Source of the DNA: Desulfitobacterium hafniense DCB-2
Lineage (GTDB): Bacteria; Bacillota; Desulfitobacteriia; Desulfitobacteriales; Desulfitobacteriaceae
Assembly (NCBI RefSeq): GCF_000021925.1
Contig: NC_011830.1
Location: forward strand, 2,825,001 to 2,889,000
DNA: 64,000 nucleotides
Reading direction: 5' to 3'
How positions within the stretch are numbered: position 1 is the stretch's first letter; every line of letters begins with the position of its first letter. The notes below the pieces were generated by a model. It saw nothing but the letters and a program-made list of their open reading frames with translations, did not search any database and was not told the DNA's origin. The translations under genes and the position numbers were made by a program. Of this stretch, positions 1 to 8,978 are shown piece by piece.

Positions 1-1060
<1,060 letters not shown>

Positions 1061-1199
1061 ACGAAGCGCAACGAAAAAGGACCTCACTGAAGGGCTCAAA
1101 TCTGCAGTGAGGACGATGAAAGACTAAATTACAGTGGAAGAGGATCTGTGCAGTTTTGAGGGAACAGAGTTCCGAGAGGAACACTGAAACTTCAAAGGA

Positions 1200-1315
<116 letters not shown>

Positions 1316-1324
1316 TAGTGCAAG

Positions 1325-1350
1325 AGACCATCGAGTAAGATGGTCTTTTT
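1325..1350 (+). terminator. Rho-independent terminator of the rRNA operon
   Basis: AGACCATC (1325-1332) pairs with GATGGTCT (1339-1346) over a 6-nt loop and runs into TTTTT. It begins ten bases after the 5S 3' end. Confidence 0.85.
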
Positions 1351-1394
1351 GCTTTGGGGCAAATTACGCACCAGTGCGTAATTTGCCCCAAAGC
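1351..1394. repeat. 21-bp perfect palindrome abutting the rRNA terminator
   Basis: Arms 1351-1371 and 1374-1394 are perfect reverse complements with only two central bases (CA). It directly follows the T-run of the rRNA terminator. It could be a second, bidirectional terminator stem or a small repeat element. There is no T-run on the plus side. Confidence 0.7.
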
Positions 1395-1470
1395 AAAGTA
1401 GGCGCTAATCTTTCCTTACAGGGATTATTGGGGTGAAAGCTGTGATCATACGATCTGGAGAGTCCAAACT

Positions 1471-1512
1471 ACCAAAGCCGGCCCTTGATAGAAATCAAGG
1501 GCCGGCTTTGGT
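1471..1512 (-). terminator. Hairpin terminator downstream of the aldolase gene
   Basis: A 19-bp perfect GC-rich stem (1471-1489 with 1494-1512, loop AGAA) lies 14 bp beyond the stop codon of the minus-strand aldolase gene. The T-run on the minus side is weak, but position and stability argue for termination. Confidence 0.7.
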
Positions 1513-1526
1513 GCGTAAAACACGAT

Positions 1527-2372
1527 TTATGCTTTGCCGTTAGACCCGCATAAGCTGATTTTATGCGCAACTACTTGTCCTACTTCTTCATGCACCTTGA
1601 GAGCTGTTTTCCAGGGTTCCTGTTCGGTGATTAGGGCTTCAGTCATGGCTTTGGCCCAAGTTACTTTTAATTCTGTACCGATATTGACCTTGGCAATCCC
1701 TTTCTCAATGGCCTTGCGGATCATATCATCAGGAATTCCCGAACCGCCGTGGAGAACCAATGGTACATTAACTAGGGAAGAAAGTGTATCGATCAAGGAA
1801 AAATTAATGTTCGGCGGAAGTTTATACAAGCCATGGGCGGTGCCTACGGCAGGAGCAAAAGCATCTATACCGCTCTCAGTTACCAGCTTGACTGCTTCGA
1901 CAGGGTCGGCTAGACCCATGTTAGGGTTAGTTCCCGTTTCCTGCCCATCCTCAATTCCCCCGATATGCCCTAATTCCGCCTCGACCGCAGCCCCATGTGC
2001 ATGAGCCCACTCAACAGTTTGCCGGGCATAGGCAATATTTTCATTTAAAGGAAGTGTGGAGGCGTCAATCATGACTGAAGTAAAACCATGAGCCAATGCC
2101 CATTTAATCCACGACAGGCTGTTGCTGTGGTCCAGATGCAAAGCGACAGGGACTTTAGCCTCTTTGGCTGCTGCGCGGGCCATCGCCGTCGCAGCGATAT
2201 CCCCGATCTTTTCCAGATAGGTTGGAGTAATTTGGAGAATTACCGGAGACTGTTGTTTTTCAGCTGTTTTAATGATAGCCTGCATTATCTCTAAGTTATG
2301 GAAATTGAAGGCTGGAACGGCATAATGTCCTTGTCTGGCCTTGTTAAGCAATTGAATAGATGGTTCTAACAT
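1527..2372 (-). CDS. Class II ketose-bisphosphate aldolase (GatY/KbaY/Fba-like)
   Basis: Zinc-dependent aldolase of 281 residues, the normal length for the GatY/KbaY/FbaA group. The family cleaves a ketose 1-phosphate or 1,6-bisphosphate into DHAP and an aldehyde in the cytoplasm. The active-site residues are visible: catalytic Asp81 and zinc ligand His82 in LHLDHS, His180 in GTAHG, His208 in LHGGSG, and the phosphate-binding GGSG loop (209-212) plus the KVNIGTELK strand near 228-236, which is closer to tagatose-bisphosphate aldolases than to FbaA. A GGGGGAGT ribosome binding site precedes the ATG. It is divergent from the GntR gene and belongs with the isomerase, kinase and dehydrogenase genes downstream of that regulator, so its real substrate may not be fructose 1,6-bisphosphate. 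Confidence 0.9.
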   Translation of the reverse strand: MLEPSIQLLNKARQGHYAVPAFNFHNLEIMQAIIKTAEKQQSPVILQITPTYLEKIGDIAATAMARAAAKEAKVPVALHLDHSNSLSWIKWALAHGFTSVMIDASTLPLNENIAYARQTVEWAHAHGAAVEAELGHIGGIEDGQETGTNPNMGLADPVEAVKLVTESGIDAFAPAVGTAHGLYKLPPNINFSLIDTLSSLVNVPLVLHGGSGIPDDMIRKAIEKGIAKVNIGTELKVTWAKAMTEALITEQEPWKTALKVHEEVGQVVAHKISLCGSNGKA

Positions 2373-2423
2373 TGTTACTCCCCCTTATGAAATTTTTAAT
2401 GTGAGAATTTTCTTAAAATCTTA

Positions 2424-2452
2424 TTGACAGAGCAATACTAACATACTAAAAT
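2424..2452 (+). promoter_or_regulatory. Promoter of the GntR gene
   Basis: Consensus -35 TTGACA (2424-2429), a 17-nt spacer and -10 TAAAAT (2447-2452). It overlaps the divergent aldolase promoter on the other strand. The tandem operator begins about 8 nt after the expected start of transcription. Confidence 0.7.
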
Positions 2453-2463
2453 TATCTTGTAAA
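2435..2463 (-). promoter_or_regulatory. Promoter of the aldolase gene
   Basis: Read on the minus strand: -35 TTTACA (2458-2463), 17-nt spacer, -10 TAGTAT (2435-2440). It interlocks with the opposing GntR promoter, so the two cannot easily be occupied by RNA polymerase at the same time. Its -35 box touches the operator repeat. Confidence 0.6.
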
Positions 2464-2466
2464 TAT

Positions 2467-2498
2467 GCAATATTATAATATTGCAATATTATAATATT
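2467..2498. promoter_or_regulatory. Tandem operator, probable GntR binding site
   Basis: Two exact 16-bp direct copies, 2467-2482 and 2483-2498, each GCAATATTATAATATT and each containing the 14-bp palindrome AATATTATAATATT. Position just upstream of the regulator gene and next to both divergent promoters suggests autoregulation and aldolase control. A related AT-rich array occurs at 7680-7710 before the transporter ATPase gene. Confidence 0.65.
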
Positions 2499-2519
2499 TG
2501 AGTGAGGAAGTTAAGAAAA

Positions 2520-3290
2520 ATGGAACTAAAGAAAACAGAATCTATACCTTTACATCATCAACTAACAACGACTTTACGGAATGCCCTTAGGGATGGAGTC
2601 TGGAATTTGGGAGACGCTTTCCCTACCGATAAAGATTTAATGCTGCAGTATGGCGTAAGCAGCACAACTGTCAGGCGTTCCGTGGGACAATTAGTTCAGG
2701 AAGGATTACTCGATCGCAAAGCAGGCAAAGGAACATTTGTCAAGAATAAGCCTGTCGAAGAAACATTGGGTCTACTGACGGGTTTCTTTGAAGAAATGGC
2801 CAGTCGAGGGCTTTCGCCGAGCGCCGAGTTGATCGATCTCCGTCCCATCGACGTAACGGCCAAAGAATTAGAAAGAGTTCCTGAATTAAAAATTTTTAAC
2901 GAGCAAAAACTGTTTCTGATCGAAAAGGTACAAAAGCTAAATAATGAGCCTATAGTTTATCTACAAAGTTATTGGCCGTATGAATATGGCTCTCGGATGG
3001 CCGCCTTTGACTTGACGGAAATTGGTCTGTACGCTATTGCTGCCAAGGAATTGGGCCTGGTCTTGACCAATGCGGAACAAACGATAGGTGCGGGAATTGC
3101 CCATAAAAAGGTGGCGCAGCATCTTGGAGTCAGAACTGGTTTTCCGATCCTTACAATGAACCGTATTGGTTACTGCGGAGAACAACCTGTAGAGCTCTCG
3201 CTTAACTCATATCGCGCAGATAGATATAAGTACAAGATCTCCTTGCAACAGAATACCGGCAGAAACATTGAAGGTCTTTTCCTCTCTTAA
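2520..3290 (+). CDS. GntR-family (HutC/FadR-like UTRA) transcriptional regulator
   Basis: A 256-residue regulator with an N-terminal winged helix-turn-helix (about residues 10-75; the segment LMLQYGVSSTTVRRSVGQLV is the recognition region) and a C-terminal UTRA-type effector domain (about 95-245) of the HutC subfamily, which usually binds sugar or amino-acid related ligands. The ATG at 2520 is chosen over the in-frame GTG at 2502 because GAGGAAG lies 9 bases upstream of it. It is divergent from the aldolase gene and stands ahead of the sugar transporter and catabolic genes, so it is the likely local controller. Whether it represses or activates cannot be seen from sequence. Confidence 0.9.
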   Translation: MELKKTESIPLHHQLTTTLRNALRDGVWNLGDAFPTDKDLMLQYGVSSTTVRRSVGQLVQEGLLDRKAGKGTFVKNKPVEETLGLLTGFFEEMASRGLSPSAELIDLRPIDVTAKELERVPELKIFNEQKLFLIEKVQKLNNEPIVYLQSYWPYEYGSRMAAFDLTEIGLYAIAAKELGLVLTNAEQTIGAGIAHKKVAQHLGVRTGFPILTMNRIGYCGEQPVELSLNSYRADRYKYKISLQQNTGRNIEGLFLS

Positions 3291-3724
3291 TTCGTAACCC
3301 TATTAGTGAATTTTGTAACCTTACCAAGTAAGGTTACAGCAACTAATGCTTTTTGTCAGTTTCCAAATTAAGTTAAGAGCGGAACGTATTTTTTGCCTAT
3401 TCAACGAAGTTATTTTAAGGGGGGATTATACCAAGGCTCCGCAGTTTAGGTGGGACATAGAAGGTGAACTATCGTAAGCCTATTCGTAAAGGAGGTGTCA
3501 GCAAAGGATCTATAGCAAGTTGTTTAGAGCTAATCGGTGACAAAGTTTGTGGCCGGGCATGGTACACAGAGATGTTTTTGCCCCTGCATAAGAACTCTTT
3601 CACTTAATAAGAGAAAGTTGATTCATTGGCAAGTCGCTTTAGAAATTTTATCGCGAAATGATGACAAAATCATATGTCGGATAGGCTAAACTAAAACAAT
3701 GAAAACTCGAAAGGGGTTAAAAGT
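3291..3724. other. 434-bp region between regulator and transporter genes
   Basis: Holds the hairpin at 3314-3338 and presumably the promoter of the solute-binding protein gene; the best candidate is weak (ATGACA near 3662 with TAAACT 17 nt on). A 47-codon reading frame from a GTG at 3464 to 3607 is open and looks codon-like but has only a poor ribosome site and no recognised product, so it is not called as a gene. No copy of the GntR operator was seen here. Confidence 0.4.
3314..3338 (+). terminator. Weak hairpin after the GntR gene
   Basis: TGTAACCTTA (3314-3323) pairs perfectly with TAAGGTTACA (3329-3338). Only a short T-rich stretch follows some 12 nt later, so termination may be partial. 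Confidence 0.45.
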
Positions 3725-5029
3725 ATGTTTTTTAAAAAGGTAATTAGCTTAACCATGATATGCGCACTGCTGATTTTAGGCACTGCTGCTTGCGGAAAAA
3801 GCGATACTAGCACGGTTGATCAAAGCGATGCTAAGGGCCAAGAACAGATAACCATCACCTTTGTAAACTGGGCAAGTGCCGAAGAAGCAACTAAACAATT
3901 AACGCTGGATATGATCAGTGAATTCGAGAAACAAAATCCGACGATTAAAGTCAAGAATGTGCCGATGCCTTTTAGTGATGTTTTAAATCAGTTGACGATT
4001 ATGAATAACGCAGGAAACGCGCCGGATATTGCTCAGATTACTAATGGCGACGGCATGAGTTTAGCTTACATGGGGGCATTGGAGCCGACTGACAACCTTT
4101 TGTCGGAAGGATTCAAAGCTGATTTGAATAAGACGGTCTATGACCTAGGGCTCAAGGATAACCAGCACTATACAATTCCTTGGGCGGGGCAGCCGATGGG
4201 TTTCTGGTATAACAAAAAACTCATGCAAGATGCCGGATTGGATCCTAACAATCCACCCCAAACTTTGGATGAACTGAACAAAGCCATGGACATTGCCAAG
4301 CAAAAGCTGCCTAACAGCGTCGTGATGCTGCAAATTGATACAACGATCCGTACCATGGGCTTAGAGCAAGAGTGGCCATTGATGAATGCTTTTGGGGCAA
4401 TTAGTGAAAATAGGATCCAACCCAGCCAAATGGAACCTTATGCTGAATGGCTGCGAGATTTACTTAAAAAAGGCTATACTCTGCCAGGTAAAAAATTAGG
4501 TGAATTCAGAGCTCTGGCCGCCCAAAACAACTTGCTTTTCGGCATTGATCAGCCATGTTTTAAAGGAATTGTCCAAACTTATGACAAATCCAACAAAATG
4601 AGTGATGAAGAATTCAATGAAATGTGGGCCGTGACAACCATGCCTGTTGGTGCGGATAATCTAAGTTACTCCGTTCCTGGTGACCACAACCTGGTTATCT
4701 TAAAGTCCTCCGAACATAAGGAAGCAGCGGCCAAATTCGCTGAGTTCTTAGCCGGTGATGATTATTCCCTCAAAAACTACGTAATTCCCTTTGGTTACGT
4801 ACCTGTCGTTCAAAGTGCCGGCGAACGTTTTCCAGATTCCTTTAAGGACCCTTCCCTGAAAGCCTTCAGCGAAAAGATTCTGCAAACTGAAGTTCGGCCC
4901 CCCTGGGGACCAGATTACAGTAAATACGCTACTGACGTCATGACCAGCATGCAGGAAATCATCACCACAAGCAAACCCGTTCCGGATATTCTCAATAGCC
5001 TACAGACAAAACTGCAGAACTATAAGTAA
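3725..5029 (+). CDS. Carbohydrate ABC transporter, substrate-binding lipoprotein
   Basis: Family 1 extracellular solute-binding protein (MalE/UgpB type), 434 residues. It captures a sugar outside the membrane and delivers it to the two permeases encoded at 8979-10782. The N-terminus has a basic start, hydrophobic segment and a lipobox ending at Cys23 (LGTAAC), so it is probably lipid-anchored. The repeated Trp, Pro and acidic patches (for example YTIPWAGQPMGFWYN) are typical of sugar-binding members. Start ATG is preceded by AAAGGGG. It is separated from the permease genes by three other genes, with a strong hairpin right after it. The bound sugar cannot be predicted from sequence alone. Confidence 0.9.
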   Translation: MFFKKVISLTMICALLILGTAACGKSDTSTVDQSDAKGQEQITITFVNWASAEEATKQLTLDMISEFEKQNPTIKVKNVPMPFSDVLNQLTIMNNAGNAPDIAQITNGDGMSLAYMGALEPTDNLLSEGFKADLNKTVYDLGLKDNQHYTIPWAGQPMGFWYNKKLMQDAGLDPNNPPQTLDELNKAMDIAKQKLPNSVVMLQIDTTIRTMGLEQEWPLMNAFGAISENRIQPSQMEPYAEWLRDLLKKGYTLPGKKLGEFRALAAQNNLLFGIDQPCFKGIVQTYDKSNKMSDEEFNEMWAVTTMPVGADNLSYSVPGDHNLVILKSSEHKEAAAKFAEFLAGDDYSLKNYVIPFGYVPVVQSAGERFPDSFKDPSLKAFSEKILQTEVRPPWGPDYSKYATDVMTSMQEIITTSKPVPDILNSLQTKLQNYK

Positions 5030-5052
5030 TCGTGTCAAGACAACATTTTTTT

Positions 5053-5090
5053 AGGGGACCGGCAAGCGGATTACTCCGCTGCCCTCCCCT
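5053..5090 (+). terminator. Intercistronic hairpin after the binding-protein gene
   Basis: Outer arms AGGGG and CCCCT enclose an inner stem AGCGGA-TTAC-TCCGCT. No T-run follows. Such structures after binding-protein genes commonly stabilise the upstream message or reduce read-through, which would make the binding protein more abundant than the enzymes. Confidence 0.5.
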
Positions 5091-5214
5091 CATCGTTATT
5101 CCAAAGCTCTTGTGCTATCCCCAAAGGATTCACATTAAAGAATTTCTGCTGCTTCACATGAAAACCGGGCATAAACAGTTAGTTTACTAAAGAAAGGAAT
5201 GAAAAACGCAGACT

Positions 5215-6552
5215 ATGATTAAGAGTAGTTCCAAGATCGGTCTAGCTTTCTTTGTCAGACCTCAATTTGATGTGGATTTGGCTAAGAATTTCTTCAACAA
5301 GGTACAAGACTCCTTAAAGGAGGCAGGTATTGCCACACAAGTGTTTGAGCTGCCTGTCTCCACAGATGCCGAAGCATTATCCCTCGCAGAATCCGTCAAC
5401 AGCCATCAGGATTTACATGGGCTGATTGTCGTGCAGGGAACTTTCTGTGATGCCTCTTTGATCCTTAATCTGGCCAGTAATATCAATTTGCCCATTATGA
5501 TTTGGGCGACCAAAGAGCAGCCCACCGGCGGGCGGCTGAGCCTCAATTCTTTCTGCGGTCTCAACTTGGGAGCGCACACCCTCGTCAATGCAGGTATAAA
5601 ATTTAAAGGGGTATATGGAAGTCCCGGTTCCCCGGCAGTTATAAAGAAAGTCACGTCTTTCGCCCGGGCTGCCGGGGCTGTCAAGTGGCTGAAAGGAAAA
5701 CGCATAGGGTTGTTTGGACACCGTCCTTCAGGTTACTACCCCTCAAATTTTAATGAAATATTGCTGCGCAAACAATTTGGCATTACTGTCGAGTATTTAT
5801 CGCTTAGCGAAGTATTTTCTCTGGCTCAAAAGATGGAGATCAAGGATATCCAGCCATTTATCAACACTTTGGTTGGCGTGGAAGGTTTAGAAATGGTCTC
5901 CACCAGTAAATCAGTTCAAGCCTATCTGGCCCTCAAAGAGCTGATTGCTCAGAAAGCTCTTGACGCAGTTGCTGTGGAATGTTGGCCGGAATTTATGGCG
6001 GGTTTTGGAGGAGCTGTTTGTTATGCTTTGAGCCGGCTAAACGATGAGGGAATTGTGGCGGCCTGTGAGGCGGATGTTAATGGCGCAGTGACCATGCTCC
6101 TCGGGTCCTACCTGTCTTCCCAAGCCAACTTTATTGCTGATTTAGTCGGTGCAGAAGAAGAACAAAACCAGTTGATCTTTTGGCATTGCGGCAATGGACC
6201 GCTGTCCCTGGCAGCACCAGGAACAAATCCTGTGGCCGGGGTTCACCCGAATCGCAAAACGCCCTTAGCCATGTATTTCCCTTTAAAAGGCGGCCCAGTG
6301 ACGGTAAGCCGTTTAAGCAGCGATCATAATGGAAACTTGAGGCTTTTCCTGGGGTCCGGCACGGGTATTGAAACGGATCTGCTCTATAGCGGCAACAGCT
6401 TGCCTATCCAAATTTCCGGCTCTGTGGAAGAAACCCTGGACACAATCCTATGTGAAGGAATCGAGCATCATTATATCGTGACTTACGGCGACTTAACCGG
6501 TGAATTCAGGGAAATAGCTGAGCTCCTTGGCTTGAGAATGATCACTTTTTAA
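5215..6552 (+). CDS. L-fucose/L-arabinose isomerase family protein
   Basis: A 445-residue protein of the FucI/AraA fold, whose members interconvert aldoses and ketoses with a divalent metal. N-terminal Rossmann-like domain (about 1-160), second domain (160-300) and the C-terminal beta-rich domain. Probable metal or catalytic acids lie in AVECWPEF (253-260) and ACEADVNG (283-290), positions that correspond in kind to the Glu and Asp ligands of fucose isomerase; a His is available in HCGNGP near 325. It is shorter than FucI (about 590) and near AraA (about 490). The next gene starts 11 bp downstream, so the two are co-transcribed. In context it should make the ketose that the downstream kinase phosphorylates; substrate unknown. 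Confidence 0.82.
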   Translation: MIKSSSKIGLAFFVRPQFDVDLAKNFFNKVQDSLKEAGIATQVFELPVSTDAEALSLAESVNSHQDLHGLIVVQGTFCDASLILNLASNINLPIMIWATKEQPTGGRLSLNSFCGLNLGAHTLVNAGIKFKGVYGSPGSPAVIKKVTSFARAAGAVKWLKGKRIGLFGHRPSGYYPSNFNEILLRKQFGITVEYLSLSEVFSLAQKMEIKDIQPFINTLVGVEGLEMVSTSKSVQAYLALKELIAQKALDAVAVECWPEFMAGFGGAVCYALSRLNDEGIVAACEADVNGAVTMLLGSYLSSQANFIADLVGAEEEQNQLIFWHCGNGPLSLAAPGTNPVAGVHPNRKTPLAMYFPLKGGPVTVSRLSSDHNGNLRLFLGSGTGIETDLLYSGNSLPIQISGSVEETLDTILCEGIEHHYIVTYGDLTGEFREIAELLGLRMITF

Positions 6553-6563
6553 CGGAGGAAGAA

Positions 6564-7664
6564 ATGTCCAAAAAGCAGGAAGAAATCGCAATTAAGGAAC
6601 AAAGGCTGTTAAGTATGATGGAGGAAAATGAACTTGAGGGCATTTGTCTTTCCCGGGCAGCAAATTTTGCGTGGTTGACTGCCGGGAGCAATAACCGGGT
6701 TGTTTGGGGTCAGGAAACAGGCGCTGCCGCCTTGGTAATTGTTGAGGGGCGAAAGTTCCTGGTCGCTCCCCAAAATGAAATCGAGAGGTTAATGTTGGAG
6801 CAGGTTGCAGATTTAGGTTTTGAGCCTTGGACTTACGAATGGTATGAGGATCGGCAACAAGCAATAGCCAGGTTAGTCGGGAATAAGAAGATCGGCTCCG
6901 ATATTCCTTTGGGGAATTGGCCGGTGATCGAGGCTGAGCTCAAGAGGCTCCGCTTTAGTTTGACTGACCATGAGGTGGAAAGGGCTGAGAAGTTGGCGGC
7001 GATTTGTTCAGATGATCTTGCTGCGGTTTGCCAAGCCATTGTTCCCGGCTGGTCGGAATGGAATATTCAAGTTGAACTGTCAAACAGGCTGCTTAAGCAG
7101 GGCGTAAGGGCCAGTGTGCTCTTGGTAGGTGCCGATGATCGCACAAGATTCAAACATCCGCTGCCTACCTTAAACCCAGTGTGTAACTATGTGATCATTG
7201 GTCTGGTTGGTGAACAATGCGGTCTGCACATGGCTTTAACCCGATCGATTTATTTTGGAAGGGTTCCGGAAGCTTTGCGACAGAACTATAATTGCTGTTT
7301 GGCCGTGGAAAGGACCTATTGGGAGAACAGTGTTGTCGATGCAGACAGTCAGAAGGTTTTTCAGCAGGGCATCAACGCTTACGCGGATTTGGGACATCCG
7401 GAAGAGTGGAAGCGTCATCACCAGGGGGGTGCCATCGGTTATGCACCACGTGAGTTCAGAGCAGGTGAAGGCAGGCGGGAGGTCATGCAAGACCGTCAGA
7501 TGCTGGCCTGGAATCCCACAGTGGAAAACACCAAATGCGAGGATACTTGCCTTGTCACTCCTACCGGTCTTAAATCAATGACGACAGTACCTTCATGGTG
7601 GCCTACTACAACAGTAAAAGCAGGTAACATCAACTTTTTGCGTCCACTTATTCTCGAAAAATAA
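6564..7664 (+). CDS. M24 (creatinase/prolidase fold) family protein, probably metal-free
   Basis: A 366-residue 'pita-bread' fold protein annotated in relatives as Xaa-Pro peptidase-like. N-terminal creatinase_N domain about 1-130, catalytic-fold domain about 135-350. Metallopeptidases of this family need two Asp, one His and two Glu ligands. Here the Asp positions are replaced in the segment around LVGEQCGLHMALTRS, where a canonical enzyme has D(x)G...D-TR. The His cluster HHQGGAIGY (near 283) and Glu in KCEDT near the end are kept. That pattern resembles creatinase, which works without metal. The gene is tightly linked to the isomerase gene, so a hydrolase acting on a sugar-related or amide compound, or a non-catalytic role, is possible. 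The C-terminal tail after about 335 is unlike the family. Confidence 0.75.
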   Translation: MSKKQEEIAIKEQRLLSMMEENELEGICLSRAANFAWLTAGSNNRVVWGQETGAAALVIVEGRKFLVAPQNEIERLMLEQVADLGFEPWTYEWYEDRQQAIARLVGNKKIGSDIPLGNWPVIEAELKRLRFSLTDHEVERAEKLAAICSDDLAAVCQAIVPGWSEWNIQVELSNRLLKQGVRASVLLVGADDRTRFKHPLPTLNPVCNYVIIGLVGEQCGLHMALTRSIYFGRVPEALRQNYNCCLAVERTYWENSVVDADSQKVFQQGINAYADLGHPEEWKRHHQGGAIGYAPREFRAGEGRREVMQDRQMLAWNPTVENTKCEDTCLVTPTGLKSMTTVPSWWPTTTVKAGNINFLRPLILEK

Positions 7665-7679
7665 AGGCTGTATACTTTT

Positions 7680-7710
7680 GAATATTGTAATATTGCATTA
7701 TTGCATATTA
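7680..7710. promoter_or_regulatory. Candidate second GntR operator
   Basis: AT-rich array GAATATTGTAATATTGC followed by ATTATTGCATATTA. It shares the TTGCAATATT/AATATTGC core of the exact tandem repeat at 2467-2498. It lies in the 152-bp gap before the transporter ATPase gene, suggesting that a second transcript starting here is controlled by the same regulator. Confidence 0.5.
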
Positions 7711-7816
7711 AGATATACATTTTGGTTATTATCGTCTGGGTATAAGGTTTTAGTAGGATATTGATAAATCTTCTGCCCCGCTTCTTTAAATTTGAAGTTA
7801 ACTGGAGGGAAAATAA

Positions 7817-8935
7817 TTGGCAGGAATTAAGTTGCAGGGTGTCTCGAAAGTCTACGGCACCACAACAGCTGTAGCCCCTACTGATCTCATCATTGAGGAC
7901 GGAGAGTTTCTGGTTCTCGTCGGGCCTTCCGGATGCGGCAAGACGACGACTTTGCGGATGATCTGCGGGTTGGAGGCACCATCTGAAGGGAACATATTTA
8001 TCGGGGAACGCAATGTCACCAAGCTTGAACCCAAAGATCGGGATATCGCTATGGTTTTTCAGAGTTATGCCTTATATCCCCACAAAAACGTTTATGACAA
8101 CATGGCTTTTGGTTTACGCATCAGGAAGAGGTCCAAGCAGGAGATCGACGCCGCAGTTAAAGAGACTGCGGAAATGTTGGGCATATCTCAGTATCTTAAT
8201 CGTTATCCTAAAGAATTATCCGGAGGACAACGGCAGAGAGTTGCTTTAGGGCGGGCCATTGTCAGGCATCCTCAGGCTTTCTTAATGGACGAACCTTTAA
8301 GTAATCTTGATGCTAAACTGCGGGTCCAGACCAGAGCCGAACTTATAAAACTCCATCAAAAACTCAAAATTACGGTTATTTATGTAACCCATGATCAGAT
8401 TGAAGCCATGACCATGGGTTCACGTCTCGTGGTCATGAAAGATGGCCTGGTTCAACAAGTTGGTTCCCCCAAGGATATTTACGGTTACCCTGCCAACAAA
8501 TTTGTGGCAGGTTTTGTCGGCTCCCCACCGATGAATTTTATCAAAGGTGTTGTTGAGGTTAATGACATGGTGTGCTTCAAGGCACCGGAGCTGACAATTC
8601 ACTTGCCTTTGCAAGGGGGCTTGCAATCACTCGGGAAATTTGAGGCCTTCCTGGGAGTTCGGCCGGAAGGCTTTGTTTGGGTTGACTCAACTGAGACCAG
8701 GAATTGCCTGGCCTGCAGGGTCGAAGTTGTGGAACATGTGGGGGCGGAGATCATTATCCATGCTAGGTTCGGCACCGATGAAGAAATTGTGATCAAGCAA
8801 AATGGCTATGAAGTGGAACCTGAGATAGGCTCTCTGATTAAAGTAAGACCTCATCAGGGAAATATTCACTTGTTTGATGCGCATACCCAACAAAGAGTCA
8901 TGACTGCAACAGTTGTCGACGGTAAGATACTTTAG
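7817..8935 (+). CDS. Sugar ABC transporter ATP-binding protein (MalK/UgpC/MsmX-like)
   Basis: 372-residue ATPase that energises sugar uptake. Walker A GPSGCGKTTT near residues 36-45, signature LSGGQRQRVALGRA near 134, Walker B AFLMDEPLSNLD near 154, then the switch His in YVTHDQIEAMTMG; the last third (about 235-372) is the MalK-type regulatory TOBE/OB domain. The TTG start is supported by GGAGGG seven bases upstream. It begins the second part of the cluster and is followed at 43 bp by the first permease. Some MalK-like proteins serve several importers; here a dedicated role with the adjacent permeases is most likely. Confidence 0.93.
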   Translation: MAGIKLQGVSKVYGTTTAVAPTDLIIEDGEFLVLVGPSGCGKTTTLRMICGLEAPSEGNIFIGERNVTKLEPKDRDIAMVFQSYALYPHKNVYDNMAFGLRIRKRSKQEIDAAVKETAEMLGISQYLNRYPKELSGGQRQRVALGRAIVRHPQAFLMDEPLSNLDAKLRVQTRAELIKLHQKLKITVIYVTHDQIEAMTMGSRLVVMKDGLVQQVGSPKDIYGYPANKFVAGFVGSPPMNFIKGVVEVNDMVCFKAPELTIHLPLQGGLQSLGKFEAFLGVRPEGFVWVDSTETRNCLACRVEVVEHVGAEIIIHARFGTDEEIVIKQNGYEVEPEIGSLIKVRPHQGNIHLFDAHTQQRVMTATVVDGKIL

Positions 8936-8978
8936 TCAGAAAGGCTAAATATGCAACTGGCATAGGAGGGGAACGGCA

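Noticed and set aside
3464..3607. 47-codon frame upstream of the solute-binding protein gene
   Set aside because: Codon use looks plausible but there is no good ribosome site, no similarity I recognise and no operon context; noted only in the intergenic entry.
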